64,000 bases of DNA. It comes from JAHDBG01 sp963922315. GTDB lineage: Bacteria; Pseudomonadota; Gammaproteobacteria; Chromatiales; Chromatiaceae. Below, one piece after another: positions 15,562 through 24,455 of this stretch (positions are counted from its first letter, which is position 1; each line of letters opens with the position of its first letter). The stretch covers positions 1 through 64,000 of the forward strand of contig CAWUID010000003.1 in NCBI GenBank assembly GCA_963922315.1, written 5' to 3'. The translations under genes and the position numbers were made by a program. The notes beneath the pieces were generated by a model. That model saw only the letters and a list, made by a program, of their open reading frames with translations, made no database searches and had not been told where the DNA came from.

Positions 15562-17417
15562 TGCATGACTCCACGGGCGCTGGCGAGTATTTCTGCTGTG
15601 CCGACTTCACCCACCAGGTGATAGCGGGGTTGAATGACCCCATCTGCGTCCCAGAAATACAATGCTGGTGGTGCAATCATGCCCAGATGTGTTGCCAGGG
15701 CCTGGTCTGCTGCATCCTGCCGGGTGATATCTGCTTGTAGCCAGACAAACTGTGCCAGTGGTTCACGCACCTGTGGAAACACATGTTGTTCCATTGTTTT
15801 GCAATAGGTACACCAGTCAGCATAAAAATCCAGCATGACGGGTCGGCCAGCTGATCTGGCTTGTGCCAGGACCTGTTCCAGGTCAGTGATCGTTTTAATG
15901 CGCTGAAACAGGTGATGTTCTGTCGTTGCAGCTGTCTGTGTGCCTGACAGGCCACGCAGTGGCTGCCAGGTATCTTTGCCACCCGCTGCGGCACCATATA
16001 AAAATAAAGCACCATAGACCAGTGCGACCAGACCAAGACCTTGTGCCAGGGTTTGCCAGCCGGATTGAGTCTGGCCGCGCAAGGTGCCCAGATAGACCGC
16101 TAACACGATCAGCAGGGTACCCCACGCGAACAGGAGCCAGGCCGGATCCAGATAGGTTGGACTGAGCCGTTCCAGAAAGCTGATCGCCAGTGCCAGCAGG
16201 ATGACACCACCGATGGTTTTCACCTGTGCCATCCATTGCCCGGCGCGGGGGAGCAGGGCGCCGCCGCCACTACCGAGCAGGAGTAACGGTAGTCCCATAC
16301 CGGTGCCGAATAGCCATAAAATCATAAAGCCGGCGAGTGGATGCTGTTCCTGTGCAGCAAAGGCCAGCACAGCCAGCAGGATTGGCCCACCACAAGGGCC
16401 GACGATCAAGGCGGACAGCACTCCCATCAGACCGACGCCCAACAAGCTGCCGCCCTGGCGCTGACCGCTCAATGCCGTCAGGCGGGATTGCCAGGCGGTT
16501 GGTACCTGCAGGTTAAACAAGCCGAATAAAGATAAGGCCAGCAGTATGAACAGACCAATTGCCGGGATCAGTACCCAGGGGGTTTGCAGGCTGGCCTGAA
16601 TGCCAAGTGCCTGGCCAAGGCTGGCCATGATTGCGCCGAGTACGCCGAATGTCAGTGCGATGCCTTGGGTATATGCCAGCGACAGACTGAATGCGCGAGT
16701 TGGTCTGGCTGATTCGCCCTGACCCAGAATCAAGGAAGACAGAATCGGGATCATTGGATACAGGCAGGCAGTGAATGCGACCAGTACGCCCAGTCCCAGG
16801 CTGAGTAGCCAACTCCAGCCGATGGAGGCGGATTGCAGATCCTGCAACCAACCGGACTGAGCCGGAGGAGAGGATGTTATCGGAGTGGCTGGAATGCCGG
16901 ATGCCGGTTCCGTTAAGGCTGGCAGTGTGACACTCAGTACTTGTTGTTGTGGCGGATAACAGATGCCGCGATCAGCACAGCCCTGATAGGCCACTTGTAC
17001 CTGGAGTTCAGTTGCTGTGGTTGTCTGGCGAATGAGCGGAATCTGCAGGCGTAGTGCATCATAATAAGCTGCGACTTCGCCCAGTGTGCCGTCCGGGCGT
17101 ACCGAATCTGATTTGATCTCAGCATCTGGTAAGGCATAATCGCCCAGCATGATTTCCGGCGACAGGCTGGTGACCCGCAGTTTATCCTGATACAGGTAGG
17201 TACCTGATGCAATGTTCCATTCCAGCCACAATTCTGTGCCGTTCGGGCTGTGTGCGCTGACCTGGAATGCCTGTTCCGGCGGTAAAATATCGTCGGTGGC
17301 TGGTGTGCCGAGCCAGGCGCCCAATTCGTCCAGTGGATTTGCCTGTGCCTGCCAGGTCGGTAGCATGATCTGGGTCATGATCAGCAGGCTGCTTAATAAC
17401 CAGGATGTATGCATCAT
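15558..17417 (-). CDS. dsbD: Thiol:disulfide interchange protein DsbD
   Basis: DsbD moves electrons from cytoplasmic thioredoxin to periplasmic isomerases and TlpA-type proteins. The 619 residues comprise a signal peptide (1-26), an alpha domain with the CADRGICYPP cysteine pair near 137-143, and an eight-helix beta domain. The beta-domain cysteines are in TACLYPMIP and VGPCGGP. The C-terminal thioredoxin gamma domain has ADWCTYCK; a CxxC is present, although the common form is CVAC. It is co-transcribed with the downstream TlpA-like gene through an ATGA overlap. Confidence 0.94.
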   Translation of the reverse strand: MMHTSWLLSSLLIMTQIMLPTWQAQANPLDELGAWLGTPATDDILPPEQAFQVSAHSPNGTELWLEWNIASGTYLYQDKLRVTSLSPEIMLGDYALPDAEIKSDSVRPDGTLGEVAAYYDALRLQIPLIRQTTTATELQVQVAYQGCADRGICYPPQQQVLSVTLPALTEPASGIPATPITSSPPAQSGWLQDLQSASIGWSWLLSLGLGVLVAFTACLYPMIPILSSLILGQGESARPTRAFSLSLAYTQGIALTFGVLGAIMASLGQALGIQASLQTPWVLIPAIGLFILLALSLFGLFNLQVPTAWQSRLTALSGQRQGGSLLGVGLMGVLSALIVGPCGGPILLAVLAFAAQEQHPLAGFMILWLFGTGMGLPLLLLGSGGGALLPRAGQWMAQVKTIGGVILLALAISFLERLSPTYLDPAWLLFAWGTLLIVLAVYLGTLRGQTQSGWQTLAQGLGLVALVYGALFLYGAAAGGKDTWQPLRGLSGTQTAATTEHHLFQRIKTITDLEQVLAQARSAGRPVMLDFYADWCTYCKTMEQHVFPQVREPLAQFVWLQADITRQDAADQALATHLGMIAPPALYFWDADGVIQPRYHLVGEVGTAEILASARGVMQ

Positions 17418-17429
17418 TTTTAATCTGAG

Positions 17430-17500
17430 GATTCCCCGCCGCTTGCTGCGGGGACAAAACCATAAGAATTTCCAAAGAGACGAGGTTGCATACCTCGTCC
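17430..17500. repeat. REP-like double palindrome between sdhE and dsbD
   Basis: Two hairpins sit in tandem. CCCCGC...GCGGGG spans 17434-17453. A perfect 7-base-pair stem, GACGAGG/CCTCGTC with a 7-base loop, spans 17479-17499. They fill most of the 110-base gap between dsbD and sdhE. Paired palindromes of this kind are typical of REP elements, which are often mobilised by REP-associated tyrosine transposases. No such transposase is in the window, and no second copy was found here. It may also end or attenuate sdhE transcription. Confidence 0.6.
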
Positions 17501-17527
17501 ACGGTTTAACATTTGACGTCGGTGAGT

Positions 17528-17797
17528 TCAGGTTCCGGTTACCCGGGTCTGGCGTAACGTGGTCACAATGACCGACAATGCCGGGTCAGGTTCCGCGCCT
17601 TCCAGCAACCACGCCTGCAACTGATCGTCCTGTTGTTGTAATAAGCTGGCAAACTGATCCTGCTCCGTTGCGGAAGCGAGTGCGAACTGATGTTCCAGAT
17701 AATACTGGAATAGTACATCTAATTCATATAGTCCCCGCCGACACTGCCAGCTCAGTCGTTGCATTTGTGTTGGTACTACTTTTGATTCAGTGTTCAT
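17528..17797 (-). CDS. sdhE: FAD assembly factor SdhE
   Basis: SdhE promotes covalent attachment of FAD to succinate dehydrogenase SdhA. The short product carries the family signature RRGLYELDVLFQYYL, including the RGxxE core needed for flavinylation. The ATG at 17797 gives 89 residues; another ATG at 17809 would add four. The 17797 start shares the sequence CATG with the divergent nagZ start, so the genes have no spacer and their promoters must lie inside each other's coding sequence. REP-like palindromes follow the stop. Confidence 0.88.
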   Translation of the reverse strand: MNTESKVVPTQMQRLSWQCRRGLYELDVLFQYYLEHQFALASATEQDQFASLLQQQDDQLQAWLLEGAEPDPALSVIVTTLRQTRVTGT

Positions 17798-18839
17798 GTC
17801 AATATCCATTCAAGGCCGGGTATTTATTACGATTTCGGGCACCAGTCTGACCACAGCAGACCAGGCACGTTTGCAACATCCTGGTACCGGTGGTCTGATA
17901 CTGTTTACTCGTAATTACGAATCGCCGGAACAGATTGCCGGGCTGATTCGGGAAGTGCGTAGCATACGCTCTCCGCTGCTGATCGCAACTGATCATGAAG
18001 GCGGGCGTGTCCAACGTTTTCGCAACGGGTTTACTTGCTTGCCAGCGGCAGCCACGATTTTACAGCACTGCCTGGCAGACGAGCAGCAGGCGTGCCAGAT
18101 TGCGCAAACACTCGGTTGGTTGATGGCCGCAGAGTTGCGTAGCGTCGGCGTAGATTTCAGTTTTGCCCCGGTACTGGATATTCAATACGGCCTGAGCGAT
18201 GTGATTGGAGACCGCGCATTTGCTGCTGATCCCGATAGTGTCGCCCGGTTGACGCAAGCCTGGGCACAGGGCGCAAAATCAGCAGGTATGATCAGCGTCG
18301 GCAAACATTTTCCCGGACACGGTGGTGTCACACAGGATTCACATGCTGTACTACCGGAAGACTGGCGTCCGTATCCTGAAATCCAGGTCAGTGACATGCG
18401 CCCGTTCCGGCACCTGATCCGCCACCATCTGGCAGCTATCATGCCGGCCTATGTCCGTTACAAAGCATGTGATCACCAACCGGCTGGATTTTCTCATGTC
18501 TGGTTGCGCGAGATACTACGCCAGGAATTACAATTTTGCGGGGCTGTCCTGAGCGATGATCTTAACATGCAGGGTGCGATCACTTGTTACCCGAATCCTG
18601 CGGAACGAGCACAGGCAGCCTGTGCCGCCGGGTGTGATGCGGTGTTAATCTGTCATGATATGGTGGCGACGGATGCGATACTTGATGCTTTGTCCGATCC
18701 GTCCGAACCCACGACCATACAACGCCTGGCGTCTTTGCAGGGCAGGCCCGGCGCCTGCGACCTGAAGACATTGCAACAACAATCGCGTTGGCAGGACGCA
18801 GCGCAACTTGCATCCACACTCGGAGCCCACACGAGATGA
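17796..18839 (+). CDS. nagZ: Beta-N-acetylhexosaminidase NagZ
   Basis: NagZ removes GlcNAc from GlcNAc-anhMurNAc-peptides in the cytoplasm during peptidoglycan recycling. The product is a GH3 enzyme of about 347 residues. It shows the signature KHFPGHGGVTQDSH (near 168-181, including the catalytic His/Asp dyad), IGDRAFAADP and the nucleophile aspartate in LSDDLNMQG. The start is ATG 17796 or the in-frame GTG two codons earlier. The stop overlaps the following phosphoribosyltransferase ATG (ATGA). The 5' end abuts divergent sdhE. Confidence 0.95.
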   Translation: MSISIQGRVFITISGTSLTTADQARLQHPGTGGLILFTRNYESPEQIAGLIREVRSIRSPLLIATDHEGGRVQRFRNGFTCLPAAATILQHCLADEQQACQIAQTLGWLMAAELRSVGVDFSFAPVLDIQYGLSDVIGDRAFAADPDSVARLTQAWAQGAKSAGMISVGKHFPGHGGVTQDSHAVLPEDWRPYPEIQVSDMRPFRHLIRHHLAAIMPAYVRYKACDHQPAGFSHVWLREILRQELQFCGAVLSDDLNMQGAITCYPNPAERAQAACAAGCDAVLICHDMVATDAILDALSDPSEPTTIQRLASLQGRPGACDLKTLQQQSRWQDAAQLASTLGAHTR

Positions 18840-19396
18840 ACAGACATTTGCATGAAGCTGAACAGATCCGCGCCAATGCCACTTGCCTCCATAGCGCAGA
18901 GGCGGTCACGCAAGCCCTGGATCAGATGGCCGCACAGATCACGACTGACCTGAGTGATAAAAATCCATTATTACTCGGCGTGATGAACGGTGGCCTGTTA
19001 CCGCTCAGTTATCTGATGCAACGGTTGGATTTTCCATTAACGATAGATTACGTCCATGCCACTCGCTATCAGGAAGACCTGACGGGTAAAGAACTGATCT
19101 GGCAACGCACACCGAATCAGTCACTGACTGACCGGCATGTGTTGATTGTGGATGACATTCTGGATGAAGGCCATACCTTAGCGGGTCTGCTGAATTATTG
19201 CCAGATACAGCAGCCGGCCAGCCTGAAGACTGCTGTGCTGGTGCACAAACAACACGATCGTAGCGTTAGTCCGCAGCTGGATTATTGTGGTCTGGCTGTA
19301 CCGGACCAGTATGTATTTGGCTGTGGTATGGATTACAAAGGCTACTGGCGAAATATATCTGCTATCTATGCCGTATCCACGATACCAAAGACCTAG
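18836..19396 (+). CDS. Hypoxanthine-guanine phosphoribosyltransferase
   Basis: This predicted purine salvage enzyme attaches hypoxanthine or guanine to PRPP. The 186-residue type I phosphoribosyltransferase has the PRPP-binding motif VLIVDDILDEGHTL (near 102-115) and the pyrophosphate loop LLGVMNGGLLPLS (45-57). The ATG overlaps the nagZ stop, so the two are co-translated, and ftsK begins 41 bases downstream. Base specificity is inferred from family resemblance. Confidence 0.85.
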   Translation: MNRHLHEAEQIRANATCLHSAEAVTQALDQMAAQITTDLSDKNPLLLGVMNGGLLPLSYLMQRLDFPLTIDYVHATRYQEDLTGKELIWQRTPNQSLTDRHVLIVDDILDEGHTLAGLLNYCQIQQPASLKTAVLVHKQHDRSVSPQLDYCGLAVPDQYVFGCGMDYKGYWRNISAIYAVSTIPKT

Positions 19397-19437
19397 CTAT
19401 TGTAGCCCTGGCCTGCATTCCGGGAAGTTTCTGCAAC

Positions 19438-21708
19438 ATGCCTTTACGTAAACGACTGAAAGAAGGTGGGTTTTTGTGCCTGGCCGGGCTGAGCGCCTAC
19501 CTGTTGATGGCACTGCTGACCTATACCTCAGCAGATCCAGGCTGGAACTACGTTGGCCCGCGTGCAGATGTGGCGAATATCGGTGGTATGATCGGAGCAT
19601 GGTTGGCCAGTGTGTTGTTGTCCCTGATCGGCAACATGGCATTTGGTCTGCCCTGCATCATGTTATGGTCTGGCTGGCGCATGTTTCGCGAGCGTCATCA
19701 GGACACGGTTGGCTGGCAACTGAATCTGGTACGTGCCTGTGGTCTGGTTCTGACTCTGGTTGGTGCCACCGCGCTCAGCACACTGCATGTGCCGTTCGGG
19801 CAAGGCTGGCCGGCCGGGCCGGGCGGCATTCTCGGTCAGAGCCTGAGTGCGGCGGCAGTCGGTCTGTTTAACCCGGCGGGTGCCAGCCTGTTGCTGGCTG
19901 CTGCTACTCTGATTGGATTTACTTTCTTCACCGGGCTGTCCTGGGTGTGGGTGATGCAGAGTCTGGCAGATCTGGCTGTGCTGATGTATCAGCGGTTGCT
20001 GACCAGATTGCGGCAACTGCCGGACTGGTGGCACGCGCGCCGTGCGCAACAGACACGCAGAGTAGTGCGCCTGGCAGAACAACAGCGTATCGCGCACAAG
20101 ACACCACCGGTGATCAGCCTGCCACCTGTAACACCTGATCCGCAAACAGAGAACCGGTTGCAGGCGGAAAAACAATTCGAGTTATTGGAACCGGTCCTGC
20201 CGCAGGCATTACCGGAGCTTAGTCTGCTGGATGCCCCGCAAATACAGGAACAACAGGTCTCGGAAGAACATTTGCAGGCCTTGTCAGAACAGGTCGAACG
20301 ACGGCTGGCAGACTTTGGCGTTACCGCAGAAGTGGTTGCGGTGCGACCTGGTCCGGTAGTCACTGTCTTCGAGCTGAGGCTTTCGGCGGGCACCAAGGCA
20401 AGCAAAGTGACCGGTATTGCGCGCGATCTGGCACGTGCGCTGGCAGTGATGTCTGTGCGGGTGGTTGAAATCATCCCCGGTAAGCCGGTGATCGGGCTGG
20501 AAATACCGAACCCGCAGCGCGAAATCGTCTACCTGAGCGAAATCCTGCAAGCGGAGGTATATGCCAGAGCAAAATCACCTCTGACCCTGTCACTAGGCAA
20601 AGACATTGCCGGACAACCGGTCGTGGCTGACCTGGCAAAAATGCCGCACCTGCTGATCGCAGGCACGACTGGCTCGGGCAAATCAGTTGCGATCAATACT
20701 ATGATCCTGAGCCTGCTGTACAAGGCAACGCCACAGCAGGTGCGGATGATCATGATTGATCCGAAAATGCTGGAGCTATCAGTCTACGAAGGCATTCCGC
20801 ACTTGTTGACACCAGTTGTCACCGACATGGGTGAAGCAGCAAATGCACTGCGCTGGTGTGTTGCCGAAATGGAACGGCGTTACCAACTGATGGCGGCACT
20901 CGGTGTGCGCAACATCACCGGCTTTAACAAAAAGCTGGCTGAGGCAGAGGCCGCCAGCAAGCCACTGAAGGATCCGTTGTTCCACGCTGAACAAAACCCG
21001 ATTACGGGTGAAATACCGGAACAACCGATCCTGGCCGAGCTGCCGTATATCGTCATCATCATCGACGAACTAGCTGACATGATGATGGTGGTCGGCAAAA
21101 AGGTTGAAGAACTGATTGCACGGCTGGCGCAAAAGGCACGCGCAGCCGGCGTGCATTTGCTGCTGGCAACCCAGCGTCCTTCAGTCGATGTGATCACCGG
21201 CCTGATCAAGGCTAACATCCCGACCCGGATCGCATTCCAGGTCTCGTCGCGTATTGATTCCCGCACGATCCTGGATCAGATGGGAGCGGAACACTTGCTC
21301 GGACATGGCGACATGTTGTACCTGCCACCTGGCACCAGCATCCCGCAGCGCGCGCATGGCGCCTTTGTCGATGACCACGAAGTGCATCAGGTGGTGCACT
21401 ACCTGCAACAAACCGGTCAGCCGGACTATATCGCCGACATCACTCAGGATCCGAGTGAAGCAATTCCGGGCTTGTCAGCGGAAGCTGCTGGTATTGATGT
21501 CGAAGATGCGGACCCGCTGTTTGATCAGGCCGTGCAGATCGTGACCGAAACACGCCGCGCCTCTATATCCAGTGTGCAGCGTCGGCTGAAGGTTGGCTAC
21601 AACCGGGCGGCACGACTGGTCGAAGAAATGGAACGGATCGGTATCGTCAGCGGGCCGGATCACAAAGGCAATCGCACCGTGCTGGCACCTGGACCCATGG
21701 GAGAATGA
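19438..21708 (+). CDS. ftsK: DNA translocase FtsK
   Basis: FtsK anchors at the septum and pumps DNA to resolve chromosome dimers with XerCD at dif. With the ATG at 19438 the protein has 756 residues. An N-terminal membrane domain of about four helices spans 15-170, followed by a short linker. The motor begins near residue 290, with Walker A AGTTGSGKSVAI and Walker B YIVIIIDELADMM. The winged-helix gamma domain ends the protein (ASISSVQRRLKVGYNRAARL) and reads KOPS. The upstream open frame lies inside the phosphoribosyltransferase gene and is not coding. The linker is short compared with E. coli FtsK. Confidence 0.95.
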   Translation: MPLRKRLKEGGFLCLAGLSAYLLMALLTYTSADPGWNYVGPRADVANIGGMIGAWLASVLLSLIGNMAFGLPCIMLWSGWRMFRERHQDTVGWQLNLVRACGLVLTLVGATALSTLHVPFGQGWPAGPGGILGQSLSAAAVGLFNPAGASLLLAAATLIGFTFFTGLSWVWVMQSLADLAVLMYQRLLTRLRQLPDWWHARRAQQTRRVVRLAEQQRIAHKTPPVISLPPVTPDPQTENRLQAEKQFELLEPVLPQALPELSLLDAPQIQEQQVSEEHLQALSEQVERRLADFGVTAEVVAVRPGPVVTVFELRLSAGTKASKVTGIARDLARALAVMSVRVVEIIPGKPVIGLEIPNPQREIVYLSEILQAEVYARAKSPLTLSLGKDIAGQPVVADLAKMPHLLIAGTTGSGKSVAINTMILSLLYKATPQQVRMIMIDPKMLELSVYEGIPHLLTPVVTDMGEAANALRWCVAEMERRYQLMAALGVRNITGFNKKLAEAEAASKPLKDPLFHAEQNPITGEIPEQPILAELPYIVIIIDELADMMMVVGKKVEELIARLAQKARAAGVHLLLATQRPSVDVITGLIKANIPTRIAFQVSSRIDSRTILDQMGAEHLLGHGDMLYLPPGTSIPQRAHGAFVDDHEVHQVVHYLQQTGQPDYIADITQDPSEAIPGLSAEAAGIDVEDADPLFDQAVQIVTETRRASISSVQRRLKVGYNRAARLVEEMERIGIVSGPDHKGNRTVLAPGPMGE

Positions 21709-21709
21709 G

Positions 21710-22504
21710 ATGAGCCGGAACACCATCAAAACTTTGCAACACAAAAAAGAGACCCAACACCCGATTGTGATGTTGACCTGTTATGATGCCAGCTTTGCCC
21801 GGTTGGCAGAGCAGGCTGGTGTGGATATCCTGCTGGTTGGCGACTCGCTGGGTATGGTGGTGCAGGGACACGAGACCACAGTGCCAGTGACACTCAGCGA
21901 CATGGTCTACCATGCTGCTAGTGTTGTACGGGCTAGTCGACAGGCGATGGTGATTGCGGACATGCCATTCATGAGCTACGCCACACCAGAACAGGCGGTG
22001 CAGCATGCTGCGCATCTGATGCAGGCGGGCGGGGCACAGATGGTGAAGCTGGAAGGGGGTGCCGTTCTGATACCGACAGTGGAGCACCTGACAGAACGAG
22101 GCATACCTGTCTGCGCTCACCTTGGGTTGTTGCCGCAATCCATCCACCAACTCGGCAGCTACCAGGTACAAGCGCGAGAAACAGACGCGGCAGAGCAATT
22201 GCTGCGCGAAGCGCAACAATTGCAAGCAGCAGGCGCGCAATTGCTGGTGTTAGAGTGCATACCACAAGCACTGGCGGAACAGGTCAGCCGTTCACTGGAT
22301 ATCCCGGTGATCGGCATCGGTGCCGGGCCGGATACAGATGGTCAGGTGCTGGTGCTGTATGACGTGATTGGCATTAGTGCGAACAGGATTCCACGTTTTG
22401 CCCACAACTTTCTGGCAGAAACCAACAGCGTGGCAGATGCTATTGCTGCTTATACCAGTGCGGTTCATGAGCGACGCTTTCCGACAGCGCAGCACACCTT
22501 TTGA
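21710..22504 (+). CDS. panB: 3-methyl-2-oxobutanoate hydroxymethyltransferase
   Basis: PanB makes ketopantoate from alpha-ketoisovalerate and methylene-tetrahydrofolate in pantothenate (CoA) synthesis. The 264-residue product equals the E. coli length. It contains MLTCYDASFARLAE, VGDSLGMVVQGHETT (around 43-57, metal and substrate binding), KLEGG and GIGAGPDTDGQVLV. It starts one base after the ftsK stop. panC, the usual partner, is not adjacent; an AT-rich gap and an orphan ParA-like gene follow. Confidence 0.96.
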   Translation: MSRNTIKTLQHKKETQHPIVMLTCYDASFARLAEQAGVDILLVGDSLGMVVQGHETTVPVTLSDMVYHAASVVRASRQAMVIADMPFMSYATPEQAVQHAAHLMQAGGAQMVKLEGGAVLIPTVEHLTERGIPVCAHLGLLPQSIHQLGSYQVQARETDAAEQLLREAQQLQAAGAQLLVLECIPQALAEQVSRSLDIPVIGIGAGPDTDGQVLVLYDVIGISANRIPRFAHNFLAETNSVADAIAAYTSAVHERRFPTAQHTF

Positions 22505-22619
22505 TCGAATATCAGTTTTCTATCATTTTGAAAATAAATACTTTTTTATATTTTTTAACAGTAGTACGAAGAAGGCCCGGTAGAATGTCTGCAACTATCA
22601 TCATGGAGGGTTGATACTG

Positions 22620-23681
22620 ATGGCGATTTATGCAGTTTGGAATAACAAAGGTGGCGTGGGTAAGAGTTATCTCACATTTCAATTGGCTTCTGAATACGCT
22701 CGACAGAATCCGGATAAAAATGTTCTGGTTGTTGATTTGTGCCCGCAAGCTAATTCTTCTTCTATGTTGCTGGGTGGTATGTCTGATGGAGAAGAACAAT
22801 TAACCCGTATTCACACCACCACTCAGCCCAGACGCACTATCTCTGGTTATATTGAAGACAGGGTTCGCAGTCCTTACATGTCACCAAAGTCCGGGGCGGA
22901 ATTTGTAACACAGGTATCGCATTATAACGATCAGATTCCTGATAACGTTTATCTTGTGGCAGGTGATGAGCAATTGGAGGTTCAGGCATCACGCGTGACC
23001 AGCGCCACTTTTCCGGGGCCACAAGATGCCTGGAGAGTGACTCATTTATGGATCAGAGACCTGATTGAAGATATTCGGTTGTCGTGGAATAACGAAGCAT
23101 GTTGTGTATTCATTGATTGTAACCCCGGCTTTTCTATCTATACAGAATTTGCCTTGACGGCGGCTGAGCGTTTGTTAATTCCGTTTTCCGCAGATGGTTC
23201 TTCAAAGCGTGCGGTTAAGGCGGTGCTTTCGCTGGTTTATGGCGTCAGAAGGCATCCTGGTGATCCTCAATCTGATTTTTATCTTGAATCCACCAGATAT
23301 CGAATGGCTCTGCCTGAGATCTATATGTATATCGGTAATCGTCTGACGCAAATGAATAGTTCTTCAGCGTCGGCATTTAAGACTGTAGTGAATGAGATCG
23401 GAGAGGAAATCTGGGGAGTCTGGCAGTCTTCACCACAAACTTTTTGTATTCACCCGGATGGCTCGCCAACGCCCAACTCAAGACGTGCATTCAAGGCAAT
23501 GTTTCAGTATGAACTGAATGATGCCAATACCGCATCGGTGGTATCTGGAGTGCTCGGGATTCCTATTGCATCATTAACTGCTGGTCGCAGGGAAGTGGCA
23601 GGTCGTTGGGTGACGGTTAATCAGTCGCAGCTTGACAAGCAAGTCGGGAATATTACCGATCTGGTGCAAAATATAGAATGA
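22620..23681 (+). CDS. Orphan ParA-like ATPase
   Basis: This 353-residue protein is a deviant-Walker ATPase of the ParA/MinD group. It has KGGVGKS at residues 10-16 with the signature lysine, VVDLCPQANSSSML as the second motif, and CVFIDCNPGFSIYTE as Walker B. The chosen ATG has an excellent GGAGGG site (22604-22610); a TTG nine bases earlier is less likely. No ParB or other partner adjoins it, and the true chromosomal parA/parB pair lies 2 kb away. It is longer than Soj-type ParA, and its region and upstream gap are AT-rich. It probably derives from a plasmid or integrated element. Its function is unknown. Confidence 0.78.
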   Translation: MAIYAVWNNKGGVGKSYLTFQLASEYARQNPDKNVLVVDLCPQANSSSMLLGGMSDGEEQLTRIHTTTQPRRTISGYIEDRVRSPYMSPKSGAEFVTQVSHYNDQIPDNVYLVAGDEQLEVQASRVTSATFPGPQDAWRVTHLWIRDLIEDIRLSWNNEACCVFIDCNPGFSIYTEFALTAAERLLIPFSADGSSKRAVKAVLSLVYGVRRHPGDPQSDFYLESTRYRMALPEIYMYIGNRLTQMNSSSASAFKTVVNEIGEEIWGVWQSSPQTFCIHPDGSPTPNSRRAFKAMFQYELNDANTASVVSGVLGIPIASLTAGRREVAGRWVTVNQSQLDKQVGNITDLVQNIE

Positions 23682-23828
23682 TTTTTCAGACCATTCGGTG
23701 ATTGTCAAAGTTGCGTTGAAAAATCCGCCCAGAAGGGTGGAGCATATGGACATGCTGAATAAAGATGTTCATGTATAGTTTTATGCATAGTGCTTTTTTG
23801 TGTTGTTTTTGCTTTGCTCGTAATATTT

Positions 23829-24455
23829 TTAGCCATGTCCCGTTAATAATGCCTGTTGCCAGGCAGAATGTTGCTGAATCAAAGACAGCGCCTGGTGTAA
23901 TAATGTTTTGCCAGGTTCTGTCCGATACCAGGTCGACAGACCCGATGGGTGCGGTAACGGAATGGCCTGCATCGCATGGCCAGCATAAGTCACGGTATGC
24001 GCCTGTCCTATCACGTCGGTCAGTCGGTTGACGTCCATAAACTGTGCTATCGCCAGTTTGCCAACAGGTAGCAGCAGCTCAGGTTGCAGATAGTGCACTT
24101 CCTGCTGTAACCAGGTGCTGCAGAGCGCGATTTCAGTTTGGTTGGGTACCCGGTCGCCACCTTTCGGGTTTTTGCCAGGAAAACAACGACATACCGCTGC
24201 CATATAGACTTGTTCGCGAAATGCGGCCTCATCCAGACCGATGCTGCTAAACCACTTGAACAGTGTTTTACCGGCAGTCCAGGCAAACGGGCGGCCAAGC
24301 TTTGGCTCTTTATCGCCGGGTGCTTGTCCGACCAGCAGAATGTTGCTTAAACCAGCTCCGCAAGTGACCGGTGGCCCGCTCATCTGGTCACATTGTCGGC
24401 ATGCCTTAAGCTCTGATTTGTGCTGGACTAAGGCCAGCTCAGGTGACACGGTCAC
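23829..24455 (-). CDS. Uracil-DNA glycosylase superfamily protein (Fe-S type)
   Basis: This predicted base-excision repair enzyme removes uracil from DNA. Its 208 residues contain the glycosylase motif GQAPGDKEPKLGRPF (43-57) and the C-terminal PHPSG loop. Cysteines C19, C22, C89/C91 and C112 are placed like the 4Fe-4S ligands of family 4/5 enzymes, although the segment between the last two is a few residues longer than usual. The GQAPG form, in place of GEAPG, leaves the exact family open. It overlaps the parB stop (ATGA). Confidence 0.82.
   Translation of the reverse strand: MTVSPELALVQHKSELKACRQCDQMSGPPVTCGAGLSNILLVGQAPGDKEPKLGRPFAWTAGKTLFKWFSSIGLDEAAFREQVYMAAVCRCFPGKNPKGGDRVPNQTEIALCSTWLQQEVHYLQPELLLPVGKLAIAQFMDVNRLTDVIGQAHTVTYAGHAMQAIPLPHPSGLSTWYRTEPGKTLLHQALSLIQQHSAWQQALLTGHG

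Noticed and set aside
17418..17527. The paired palindromes as a CRISPR fragment
   Set aside because: There are only two different palindromes, with no repeated unit, spacers or cas genes.
23682..23828. Tiny ORF (10 codons) with a GGTGGAG site between the orphan ParA-like gene and the glycosylase
   Set aside because: It is too short to judge and shows no coding signal or recognisable leader-peptide pattern.
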